Origin: DOZZ01 sp963792655 | GTDB taxonomy: Bacteria > Acidobacteriota > Terriglobia > Bryobacterales > Bryobacteraceae | Assembly (NCBI GenBank): GCA_963792655.1 | Contig: CAWBWU010000006.1 | Coordinates: 186,001-250,000 of the forward strand | Reading direction: 5' to 3' | Length of the DNA: 64,000 nt | Shown here: positions 17,736 through 26,204 of the stretch, in pieces | Numbering within the stretch: position 1 is the stretch's first letter | How the letters are laid out: each line of letters begins with the position of its first letter | The notes under the pieces: generated by a model | Database searches by the model: none | The model's input: only the letters and a program-made list of their open reading frames with translations | Told to the model about the DNA's origin: nothing | Position numbers and translations under genes: made by a program

Positions 17736-18091
17736 ATGTCAGAAAAACCAGCGTTCATCCAGGGACTCTACTCGTTTGAAGGCCGGGGTCTCGCCAGCCC
17801 CGGTCCCGCTCAACGCCGGCCATCACCTACGTGGTCTCCGTTTGCAAAGCGCGCGCAGTTGATCTATTTCCGCGCCGGAAATCCTTCGGCGGAGATGATC
17901 TACGTCGTGCTCATGCGGCGCGGGCAGCCGCTTCGCTATTTTCCGATCGGGGCGAAGAGCGCGGTGCATGTTCCCCTGGCGGTGGTCGAAGATCTCGACC
18001 CCGAGACGCAAGATGGAGGTGCTCGATCGGAGCGCCGGAAGGCGTGAAAGGCTCCGTGTTGCTGGATATCGGATTTATGGAGATTGGATAG
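17736..18091 (+). pseudogene. Small conserved protein of the nitrate assimilation cluster, broken by about five one-base shifts
   Basis: After correction this is a protein of about 115 residues starting MSEKPAFIQGLYSFEG and ending LLDIGFMEIG, with a conserved-looking middle (YFRAGNPSAEMIYVVLM, LRYFPIGAKSAVHVPL). AAGGA lies seven bases before the ATG. It is placed between nasA and nirB in the same orientation, and the predicted stop at 18091 is one base before the nirB ATG. I do not recognise a domain; the pattern suggests a beta-rich soluble protein. An accessory or electron-transfer role for nitrate or nitrite reductase is an inference from position only. Confidence 0.65.
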
Positions 18092-18092
18092 G

Positions 18093-20552
18093 ATGTGCAC
18101 AAAAACAAAAACTGGTCGTGATCGGCAACGGCATGGCGGGCGCACGCACCGTGGAAGAGATCCTGGCGCGCGGCGGCGGCGGATCAGTTCGACATCGCCA
18201 TGTTCGGCGATGAGCCGTACGGCAACTACAACCGCATCCTGCTCTCGAGCGTGCTCAACGGTCAGCCAGAGCCGGAGTGAGATCTTTCTCAATCCGCTCG
18301 AGTGGTACGAGGACAACAACATCAGGCTGCATGCCGGAGTGCGTGCCGCCGGAATCTGCGCCGGCAGCCGCCAGGTGTTCGGCGAAGATGGCCGCGCGGA
18401 AGAGTACGACAAGCTGATCATCGCCACGGGCAGCAGCGCCTACCTACCGCCGATTGATGGGCTCACAGCTGCAGACGGCGAGTCCAAGCCCGGCGTCTTC
18501 GTGTTTCGCAGCCTCGACGATTGCCACAAGCATCGCTGCGTACACGCGAAGGGCAAGAACGAAGGCCGTCGTGATCGGCGGCGGACTGCTGGGCCTGGAA
18601 GCAGCGCGCGGTCTTGCAGGATTTCGGCCTCGAAGTGCACGTCGTGCATCGAGGCGGTCACCTGATGGGTCAACAGCTGGACCCGCAGGCCGGAGCCATT
18701 CTGCAAAACCGAGCATGGAGAAGCTCGGCATCCATGTGCACCTGTCGCAAAGACACCAACGCGATTCTTGGGCGCGGATCGCGTGCTGGGCCTGCGCTTC
18801 GCCGATGACACGACGCTCGATTGCGACATGGTCGTGATCTCGGCGGGCATCAAAGCCCAACTGGCAGATTGCGGCCGGATGCGGGCTCACGATCGAGCGA
18901 GCCATCGTGGTCGACGATCAGATGCGCACGCCCGACGATCCGCACATCTACGCGGTCGGCGAATGCGCGCAACATCGCGGTCAGGTGTATGGCTTCGTCG
19001 CGCCGCTCTGGGAGCAGGCCAAAGTGCTGGCTGACCACATCACGGCCGCAATCCGAAGGCCGCCTATCACGGCTCGAAGGTGGCGACGAAGCTGAAAGTG
19101 ATGGGCGTCGAAGTGGCCTCGATGGGCATCATGGAGCCCGAGTTCGAAGAAGACGAAATCGTCCAGTTCACCGAGCCCAAACGCGGCACCTACAAGAAGC
19201 TGATCATTCGCGACGGCCGGTTGGTCGGGCGCCATCCTGCTCGGCGATATCAGCAAGGCCGCCTACCTGATGCAGGCGTTCGATCGCAACACGCCGCTGC
19301 CCGAGGAGCGACTGTCGCTTGCTGTTCGATATCGGCGCGCCCTCGAAGCAGGTGACCTTCATCGAGATGCCGCTCGATGCGCAGGTTTGCAACTGCAACG
19401 GCGTCAGCAAAGGCGCCATCGTCACCTGCGTCAATACCGGCAAGCGCACGCGCGAAGGGCGTGATGGAAGCCACCCGCGCCGGCATGGGCTGCGGCGCCT
19501 GCAAGTCGCATGGTTACCGATATCGTCGAGTGGGCGTGCGGCGGCGAGGTGGAAGAGGATCCTTCCGTCCACTACTTCGTGCCGGGCGTGCCGCTGACCA
19601 AGCCCGAACTGATCCGCGCGATCCGGCAGCGCGGGTTGAAGTCCGTCTCCTCCGTCTTCCAGCATCTGGCGGCGGCAAGGAGGATCCGGCCAGCAAGCCC
19701 GGCCTCGCCTCGCTGCTCAAGACGATTTGGAACGGCGAATACGTCGATGAGCGCGACGCGCGCTTCATCAACGATCGCGTTCACGCCAACATCCAGAAGA
19801 CGGCACGTTCTCGCGTGATTCCGCAGATTGCCGGCGGCGTCACCAGTTCGCACCAGCTGCGCCGCATCGCCGACGTGGTCGACAAGTACAACGTCCCGCT
19901 GGTGAAGCTGACCGGCGGCCAGCGCATCGATCTGCTCGGCATCACCAAAGAGAATCTGCCGAACGTCTGGCGCGATCTCGACATGCCGTCAGGCTTCGCC
20001 TACGGCAAGACCTACCGCACCTGCAAGAGCTGCGTCGGGCACGGATTTCTGCCGCTTCGGCGTGGGCGACAGCATCGCGCTCGCGGTCAAAATCGAGAAC
20101 CATTTCCAGGGCTCGACAGTCCGCACAAGATGAAGCTCGCGACCGCCGGATGCCCCCGCAATTGTTCCGAAGCCATGGTGAAAGACGTCGGCGCGGTGGC
20201 GGTGGAAGGCGGCAAGTGGGAGATCTACGTCGGCGGCGCGGCCGGCGCTTCGGTGCGCAAAGGCGACGTTCTGGGCACCGTGGACACCCAAGACGAAGTG
20301 CTGCAGTACATGGGCCGCTTCATCCAGTACTATCGCGAAAACGCCAAATACCTGGAGCGCACCTACGGGTTCGTGGAACGGCTGGGCATCGAGAAAATCC
20401 GCGCCATCATCATGGACGACAGCCTCGGAATTGCTGAACGCCTGGAGCGCGACATGGCCGCGTCGGTCGCCGCTTATAAAGACCCCTGGCGCGAAGCCTA
20501 TGCTCCCGCGACGCCCAATCAATTCGCAGATTTACTACCGGTGCTCGCATGA
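18093..20552 (+). pseudogene. nirB: NADH-dependent nitrite reductase large subunit, broken by about twenty one-base shifts
   Basis: The joined product (about 810 residues) is a complete NirB: FAD domain starting KLVVIGNGMAGARTVEEIL, NAD domain with VVIGGGLLGLEAARGL, a BFD-like [2Fe-2S] domain (CNCNGVSKGAI and GCGACKS), and a C-terminal siroheme/[4Fe-4S] domain with TCKSCVG and ATAGCPRNCSEAM. It reduces nitrite to ammonium with NADH, together with NirD. The frame must change near 18100, 18180, 18264, 18530-18565, 18610, 18708, 18746, 18770, 18882, 19047, 19226, 19318, 19456, 19508, 19672, 19805, 20040 and 20105. The stop overlaps the nirD start (ATGA). Confidence 0.85.
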
Positions 20553-20903
20553 TGGCCGCTGTAACTGAAGAAGTGACGCTCGCTCCGCTCAGTGCGATTC
20601 CACTCGGCGAAGGCCGCACCTTCGAAGTGCAGGGTGAACAGATCGCCGTCTTCCGGACGCGCGAAGGAGAAGTGTTCGCCGTTCAGGCGGAGTGTCCGCA
20701 TAAGGGAGGTCCGCTCGCGGATGGACTGGTCGGCGGTTCCACCGTTATCTGTCCTTTGCACGCGTGGAAGTTCGACCTGAAGACCGGGCTGCCCTTAATG
20801 GGGACGTGCGCACTCAGGACGTTCCCCGGTACGCGTCGATGCCTCGGAACGAATCCTGCTCAGCATCGAGCCCGTCCGCGAACTTCAAACCATCAGTGTT
20901 TGA
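20549..20903 (+). CDS. nirD: Nitrite reductase small subunit, Rieske type (one frame break)
   Basis: A Rieske-fold protein of about 117 residues with a full cluster-binding set, CPHKGGP and CPLHAWKFD (Cys-x-His and Cys-x2-His), unlike NirD of enteric bacteria, which lacks these ligands. It should transfer electrons within or to NirB. The frame breaks in the C-run at about 20823-20826; removing one C gives the normal C-terminus (VRVDASERILLSIEP) and a TGA at 20901-20903, overlapping the 3' end of the convergent purB by 11 bases. Start and stop with nirB overlap in ATGA. Confidence 0.85.
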
Positions 20904-22203
20904 GAACGCGCGTGAAGATTGCATCCACGTGGCGCAATTGGCGTTCGAGCGAGAACGTCTCAGTCAGCTTCTCGCGCGAAAGGTGCTGCGCAATCGCGGG
21001 GTCGGCTTCGATTGCGGCGCGGAAGTCTGACTCTTCTTCCCACGCGCGCATCGCGTGCGCCTGCACCATGCCGTAAGCCGCTTCGCGCGACATGCCTGCT
21101 TCGGCCAAGTCGAGCAATAGCTGTCCTGAAAAAACAAGGCCGCGCGTGCTCTCGAGGTTGCGCTTCATGCGTTCCGGATAAACCAGAAGCTGCTCGACTA
21201 ACTGCGTTGTTTTGGCCAGCAGGTAATCGGTGAGCGTCGTCGAGTCGGGCAGGATCACGCGTTCGACCGAAGAATGCGAGATGTCGCGCTCATGCCACAA
21301 CGCAATGTCTTCGAATGCCGGCGTGACGTTGCCACGCACGACGCGCGCGAGACCGCAGATCTGTTCGCAGGTGACCGGGTTGCGCTTGTGCGGCATCGCC
21401 GAACTGCCCTTCTGGCCGCGCGCAAAATACTCTTCCGCCTCACGAACTTCGGTGCGCTGCAGGTGGCGTACTTCGAGCGCGATCTTTTCAAGCAGCGCGC
21501 AGGTGAGCGCAAGGCACGAAACGAAATGCGCATGGCGGTCGCGCTGAATCACCTGCGAGGCCACTGGCGCAGGCTTCAACCCAAGGCGCTCACAGATCTT
21601 TTCTTCCGCTTCGGGCGTGATGTGCGCAAACGTTCCAACTGCGCCTGAGATCTTCCCAACGCGCAGATCTTCGACAGCAGCCTCAAGACGCGCGAGATTG
21701 CGTCCTGCTTCTTCGTGCCAGATCAGCAGCTTCAGACCGAACGTGATCGGCTCCGCATGCACGCCATGCGTGCGGCCGATCTGCACCGTATGCTGGAACT
21801 CGATCGCGCGCTTGCGTAACGTCTCGCGTAAGGCACGGAGCCCATCGAGCAGGATTGCGCCGGCCTGCTTGAGCTGCAATGCTTGCGCGGTATCGACGAC
21901 ATCGTTCGATGTCAGGCCATAGTGAAACCAGCGCGACGCTTCTGCCGCGCCCGCGGCGCTCATGCTTTCGGCAACTGCGGTCGTGAAGGCGATCACGTCG
22001 TGCTTCACTTCGCGTTCAATGGCATGGATGCGTTCGGTATCGAACTTCGCGTGGGCACGCAACGCGCGCGCCGCATCCACGGGCACCACACCAAGTTGGG
22101 CCAGCGCTTCGGACGCGGCGAGCTCCACTTCGAGCCACTGCTGAAACTTGTTGGCGTCACTCCAGATCGACCCCATAGCGGGGCGCGTATAACGGGAAAT
22201 CAT
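20893..22203 (-). CDS. purB: Adenylosuccinate lyase
   Basis: A complete 436-residue enzyme of the fumarase/aspartase superfamily that acts twice in purine synthesis, releasing fumarate from SAICAR and from adenylosuccinate. The family signature GSSAMPHKRNP is at about 266-276, catalytic His regions are TSNDVVDTA (98-106) and GRTHGVHAEPITFG (143-156). The reading frame is unbroken directly beside the badly broken nitrate cluster, which sets the right-hand limit of the damaged stretch. Confidence 0.95.
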   Translation of the reverse strand: MISRYTRPAMGSIWSDANKFQQWLEVELAASEALAQLGVVPVDAARALRAHAKFDTERIHAIEREVKHDVIAFTTAVAESMSAAGAAEASRWFHYGLTSNDVVDTAQALQLKQAGAILLDGLRALRETLRKRAIEFQHTVQIGRTHGVHAEPITFGLKLLIWHEEAGRNLARLEAAVEDLRVGKISGAVGTFAHITPEAEEKICERLGLKPAPVASQVIQRDRHAHFVSCLALTCALLEKIALEVRHLQRTEVREAEEYFARGQKGSSAMPHKRNPVTCEQICGLARVVRGNVTPAFEDIALWHERDISHSSVERVILPDSTTLTDYLLAKTTQLVEQLLVYPERMKRNLESTRGLVFSGQLLLDLAEAGMSREAAYGMVQAHAMRAWEEESDFRAAIEADPAIAQHLSREKLTETFSLERQLRHVDAIFTRVLKH

Positions 22204-22227
22204 AATTTGCCGGGGAACTGCTGCGCG

Positions 22228-23004
22228 TTAGTGAGCGAAAACTTCGGTCGCCTGATGCTGTTCGGCAACCACCAGCCGCGCTGCCAGATTGCGCCGGTCG
22301 AGCGACTGCTGCGCGCCTCTGCGCACCAACTCCGGGTGATTGTTGTGTTCGCTCAGATGCCCGAGCACCAGTGTAACGGTTTGCGAGCCGAGATCGCTGT
22401 CGAGGTAATCGCACACAACGTCGTTCGAGAGATGCCCGTTGCGGCCCATCACGCGCTGCTTGACGACCCAGGGGTAGGGGCCGACCTTCAGCATTTCGAG
22501 ATCATGGTTCGACTCCAGCAGCAGCATGTGACAGCCGCGCAAGTGGAAGCGGATGGAGTCCGGGATGTAGCCCAGATCGGTGGCGACGCCGATCTTGATG
22601 CCTTGCGAGCGAAAGCAGTAGCCCACAGGGTCGATGGCATCGTGCGGGATCGTGAAGCTGTCGATATCGATGTCACCGATGGTGAAGCCGGTGCCAGCCT
22701 GAAACGTTTCGAGGCGCGGCTCCCCGCCTTCCCAATCCACCTCGGGCGCAGTCAGCCGCGTGAGGTAAACCGGAATCTGAAATTTTCGTCTTCGCAGCAG
22801 GCGTAAGAGGCCGCCGATGTGATCCGAGTGCTCGTGCGTGATGAGGACGGCATCCAGACGGTCAATCGTTTCGTCAAGCGTAGCCAGCCGTTTGGCGAGC
22901 TCGCGCAGGCTTAATCCCGCGTCGACCAGCAGCCGCGTGCGCGAAGTCGAGATGAGCGCCGCATTGCCGCAACTGCCGCTTGCGAGAACACAAAACCGTA
23001 CGAT
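22228..23004 (-). CDS. YycJ/WalJ-like MBL-fold metallo-hydrolase
   Basis: A metallo-beta-lactamase-fold protein of about 258 residues. The metal-binding motif is THEHSDHIGG, with further ligands in ATDLGYIP and LGHLSEHNNHPE, as in the YycJ group of phosphodiesterase-like hydrolases. The family N-terminus is (M)VRFCVLASGSCGN. Here the codon at the Met position is ATC (23004-23002), seven bases after a strong GGAGGGG ribosome-binding site; the only standard in-frame start is much further up at 23091 and would add 29 residues unlike the family. Either an ATC start is used, or a base is wrong. Confidence 0.82.
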   Translation of the reverse strand: MVRFCVLASGSCGNAALISTSRTRLLVDAGLSLRELAKRLATLDETIDRLDAVLITHEHSDHIGGLLRLLRRRKFQIPVYLTRLTAPEVDWEGGEPRLETFQAGTGFTIGDIDIDSFTIPHDAIDPVGYCFRSQGIKIGVATDLGYIPDSIRFHLRGCHMLLLESNHDLEMLKVGPYPWVVKQRVMGRNGHLSNDVVCDYLDSDLGSQTVTLVLGHLSEHNNHPELVRRGAQQSLDRRNLAARLVVAEQHQATEVFAH

Positions 23005-23206
23005 TGTTTCGCCCCTCCCTGAGTCCTTTTGGTTGTAGCAGGAATACCCGAGCACCACAAGGGAGGAGCACCCTAATTTTGCCGAATACATTACCTAGGG
23101 GAGGAGTCGTGCGGAATGAAAATTCGTGTGCCGTCGAGTTGCCCCGCTCCATTGCTGTCGCGGCTCGGTAACGATCACGGCACGCGCCACCGGCCCGGGG
23201 CCAGTT

Positions 23207-24175
23207 TTAATTCGGCACCGTGACGCTTACTTCGCCGGATTTTGCGCTTTCGTTGCCGGATTGATCGAACGCCGATATGGCGTAGCGGTAGCTCTTGCCC
23301 CGCTCGGCGGTGCGGTCGCTATACGTGGGTGTAGTCTTGCCTTCGGCGAGCAGCTTCAGCGCGGAGGCGCCTTCGGCGCGATAGATGCGGTAGCCGGCCA
23401 GGTCGGGCTCGGTATCGCGATTCCAGACCAGTTCGACCGTGCGCGGGCCGACAACTGCGCTGAGGCCGGCAGGCACCGCGGGAGGAAACTCATCCTTCGG
23501 AGTGATCTCGGCTTGGGGCGACAGTTCACTTTCGGCCACGCCGGTCGAAACCTTGTTCACCGCCATCACCTCGTAGCTATAAGTCTTTCCGTAACTCGCT
23601 TTGTCGTCAGTGAAGGTCGGCACCTGCAGCTCGGCGAGGAACACAAAATCTTTGTCGCCCGGACCTTTTCGGAAAACGCGGAAGGCAGGCGCTTGCCCTT
23701 GCCACAAGAGTTCCACGCCTTGCGCGGTGGCATGCACTTGCACGTTCTGCGGCACCGGTACTGCCGGCACGACCTGCACGCGCGCGAAGTTCGAAAAGCC
23801 GGCGTCATGACCGCGATGGTTGACGGCTCTGACCGCGATGGCCACGTCTTTGCCGTAGAACTCCACGGCCGATGTTTCATAGCGCGTTTTATTGCCGAGC
23901 GAAGGCAGCGTGCGCGCCTGGCGAGCCCACTGCCCGGTGTCGAAAGGCCGTCCGGCATCGAACGCGCCAACGAGAACGCGAACATCCGGATCCATGACCG
24001 CCAGACCTTCGGTAGTAAGCGTTGGAAGCGTGAACTGAATAATGATCTTCGCCCCGCGCTGCACCGCGGTTACATCGTTAATGCGCTGCGGAAGATTGAG
24101 CGCGGGCGGCAGCGGCTCCCCAACATAGCCGCAACCGCAGCAGATCACTATCAGCGCGGCAAGCCCGAGCTTCAC
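23207..24175 (-). CDS. Fibronectin type III domain lipoprotein
   Basis: A 322-residue protein with a lipoprotein signal (LGLAALIVICCGCG, cysteine near 13-15) and two fibronectin-III-type beta-sandwiches in the second half, seen from the paired YxxxVxAVN and YRYAISAFDQSGNESA segments. It is expected to be anchored in the outer or inner membrane facing the periplasm. The ATG overlaps the stop of hslU by four bases, so it is co-transcribed with hslVU. Acidobacterial genomes often carry such a gene behind hslU, but its role is unknown. Confidence 0.8.
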   Translation of the reverse strand: MKLGLAALIVICCGCGYVGEPLPPALNLPQRINDVTAVQRGAKIIIQFTLPTLTTEGLAVMDPDVRVLVGAFDAGRPFDTGQWARQARTLPSLGNKTRYETSAVEFYGKDVAIAVRAVNHRGHDAGFSNFARVQVVPAVPVPQNVQVHATAQGVELLWQGQAPAFRVFRKGPGDKDFVFLAELQVPTFTDDKASYGKTYSYEVMAVNKVSTGVAESELSPQAEITPKDEFPPAVPAGLSAVVGPRTVELVWNRDTEPDLAGYRIYRAEGASALKLLAEGKTTPTYSDRTAERGKSYRYAISAFDQSGNESAKSGEVSVTVPN

Positions 24176-25533
24176 AGAATATACCGGCTCAGGTCCTGAT
24201 CTTTGACGATCCCCGCGAGTTGCTTCCGCACGTAAGCGGCATCGACCTTGACGTTCTTCTTTTTGAGGTCCGGGCCCTCGAATGAAATCTCTTCGAGCAG
24301 CTTCTCCATGATGGTATGCAAGCGGCGCGCGCCAATGTTTTCAGCGTTCTCGTTCACTTGCGCAGCAAAGCCGGCAATCTCCTGCAGCGCGTCTTCGGTG
24401 ATGGTGAGCTTGATGCCTTCGGTTTCCATCAACGCAATGTATTGCTTGGAGAGCGCGTTTTTCGGCTCTTTCAGAATGCGCACGAAGTCTTCGATGGTGA
24501 GCGACTTCAACTCCACGCGAATCGGAAAACGGCCCTGCAATTCCGGAATCATGTCGCTCGGCTTCGAGACATGAAAAGCGCCCGCAGCGATGAACAGAAT
24601 ATGGTCGGTGCGCACGAAGCCATGGCGCGTATTGACCGTGGTGCCTTCGACAATGGGCAGAATATCGCGCTGCACGCCTTCGCGGCTCACATCGGGCCCG
24701 TGGCCGCCTTCGCGTCCGGCGATCTTATCGATCTCGTCAAGAAAGATGATTCCCGACGTCTCGACGCGTTCGAGCGCTTCGCGCGTGACCTGATCCATGT
24801 CGATCAGCTTCTGCTCTTCTTCCTGCGTCAGGTATTCCAGCGCATCGGCCACGCGCATGTTGCGCTTCCGCGTGCGGTTGCCGAAGAGCGGTTGCAGCAT
24901 GTCTTTGATGCTGGGTCCCATCTCTTCGAAGTTGCCGTTCGTCGCGATCTCGATTTGCGGCCCGCGATCTTTCACATCGATCTCGACCATGCGCTCATCG
25001 AGCCGGCCATCTTTCAGACGCTCGCGCAGCTTCTCGCGCGATTTCTCCTGGCTGCTGCCTTCGGCTTCCGGTTGCGGCGGCATCAACAGATCGAGCAGCT
25101 TTTCCTGCGCAAGGCCCTCGGCGCGATCTTCCACCTCTTCGAGCCGTTCGTCGCGCACCATGTCGATCGCGATATCGACCAGGTCGCGGATCATCGATTC
25201 CACATCACGGCCGACATAGCCCACTTCGGTGAACTTGCTCGCTTCGACTTTCATGAAAGGCGAGTTGGCAAGCTTGGCCAGGCGGCGCGCGAGTTCGGTC
25301 TTACCGACGCCGGTGGGCCCGATCATGAGGATGTTCTTGGGCATGACATCCTCGGCCATTTCGGGTGTCAGCTTCTGGCGGCGAATGCGATTGCGCAGCG
25401 CGATCGCGACAGCGCGTTTTGCCTCGGGCTGGCCCACTACGTACTTATCGAGTTCGCGAACAATTTCGCGCGGTGTCAGTTCGTCAAGTGCTGGAGAGTC
25501 GTCCACGCCATTGCCGGGTAGATAAATAACCAC
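24172..25533 (-). CDS. hslU: ATP-dependent protease ATPase subunit HslU
   Basis: A complete 453-residue AAA+ unfoldase. Walker A is IGPTGVGKTE (71-80), Walker B is IIFLDEID, and the I-domain lies between. The N-terminus TPREIVRELDKYVVGQ and the C-terminus DQDLSRYIL are diagnostic; the latter inserts into HslV to activate it. HslU unfolds cytoplasmic proteins and feeds them to HslV. It starts directly after the hslV stop codon. Confidence 0.97.
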   Translation of the reverse strand: MVIYLPGNGVDDSPALDELTPREIVRELDKYVVGQPEAKRAVAIALRNRIRRQKLTPEMAEDVMPKNILMIGPTGVGKTELARRLAKLANSPFMKVEASKFTEVGYVGRDVESMIRDLVDIAIDMVRDERLEEVEDRAEGLAQEKLLDLLMPPQPEAEGSSQEKSREKLRERLKDGRLDERMVEIDVKDRGPQIEIATNGNFEEMGPSIKDMLQPLFGNRTRKRNMRVADALEYLTQEEEQKLIDMDQVTREALERVETSGIIFLDEIDKIAGREGGHGPDVSREGVQRDILPIVEGTTVNTRHGFVRTDHILFIAAGAFHVSKPSDMIPELQGRFPIRVELKSLTIEDFVRILKEPKNALSKQYIALMETEGIKLTITEDALQEIAGFAAQVNENAENIGARRLHTIMEKLLEEISFEGPDLKKKNVKVDAAYVRKQLAGIVKDQDLSRYIL

Positions 25534-26073
25534 CTAACCCAACTCCTCAAATGCAAAGTTACTGTTGGTATATATGCAGATATTCGCTGCAATCTGCATG
25601 GATTGTTCGGCAACTTCCCGCGCCGAAAGTTTCGTATTATGCAGCAAAGCGGTAGCGGCGGCCATCGCGAACGGGCCCCCGGAGCCGATGGCGGCTGCGC
25701 TCTCATCGGGCTCGATTACATCGCCATTGCCGCTGACGATAAAGATGTTTTTGGTATCGGCCACCAGCAGCAGAGCTTCCAGATGACGCAGCATCTTATC
25801 CGTCCTCCAGTCTTTGGCTAACTCCACGACGGAGCGCGATAGGTTGCCGTTAAACTGCTCCAGTTTGGCTTCGAAGCGCGTAAAAAGCGAGAACGCATCT
25901 GCTGTCGACCCGGCAAATCCGGCTAGTATTTTCTCGTTATAAAGACGGCGCAATTTGCGAGCGGAACTCTTCAGGACTTCGTTGCCCAGTGTGACCTGGC
26001 CATCGCCGGCCATCACTGTTTTGTCGTCCCGGCGCACGCAGATTACGGTCGTCGAGCGTATCTTCTGTGTCAT
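25534..26073 (-). CDS. hslV: ATP-dependent protease peptidase subunit HslV
   Basis: A 179-residue proteasome-related peptidase. The mature N-terminus with catalytic threonine is in IRSTTVICVRRD (T8), so a seven-residue propeptide would be removed. MAGDGQVTLGNEVLK and LAGFAGSTADAFSLF are family-defining. It forms a double hexamer capped by HslU. It heads the hslV-hslU-lipoprotein operon and is divergent from the TPR lipoprotein gene, with a 131-bp spacer. Confidence 0.97.
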   Translation of the reverse strand: MTQKIRSTTVICVRRDDKTVMAGDGQVTLGNEVLKSSARKLRRLYNEKILAGFAGSTADAFSLFTRFEAKLEQFNGNLSRSVVELAKDWRTDKMLRHLEALLLVADTKNIFIVSGNGDVIEPDESAAAIGSGGPFAMAAATALLHNTKLSAREVAEQSMQIAANICIYTNSNFAFEELG

Positions 26074-26204
26074 TTAGGGTGAACCTTCAGTGTAGCGTGT
26101 CTCCCTGTGGCGTAAGCCCGAAGCGAGCGGCGGCCCCTACTTAGCGATACTATGGATGACCATTTGCAATACGTCCGACTACATACTATGCTCCGGCACT
26201 TCCT

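Noticed and set aside
23126..24199. A 357-residue plus-strand frame opposite the fibronectin-III lipoprotein
   Set aside because: The minus-strand gene has a lipobox, overlaps hslU by ATGA and shows beta-sandwich repeats; the plus frame is its shadow.
24316..25521. A 401-residue open frame on the plus strand opposite hslU
   Set aside because: It is the antisense shadow of hslU; high GC third positions keep it open. It has no start signal or recognisable motif.
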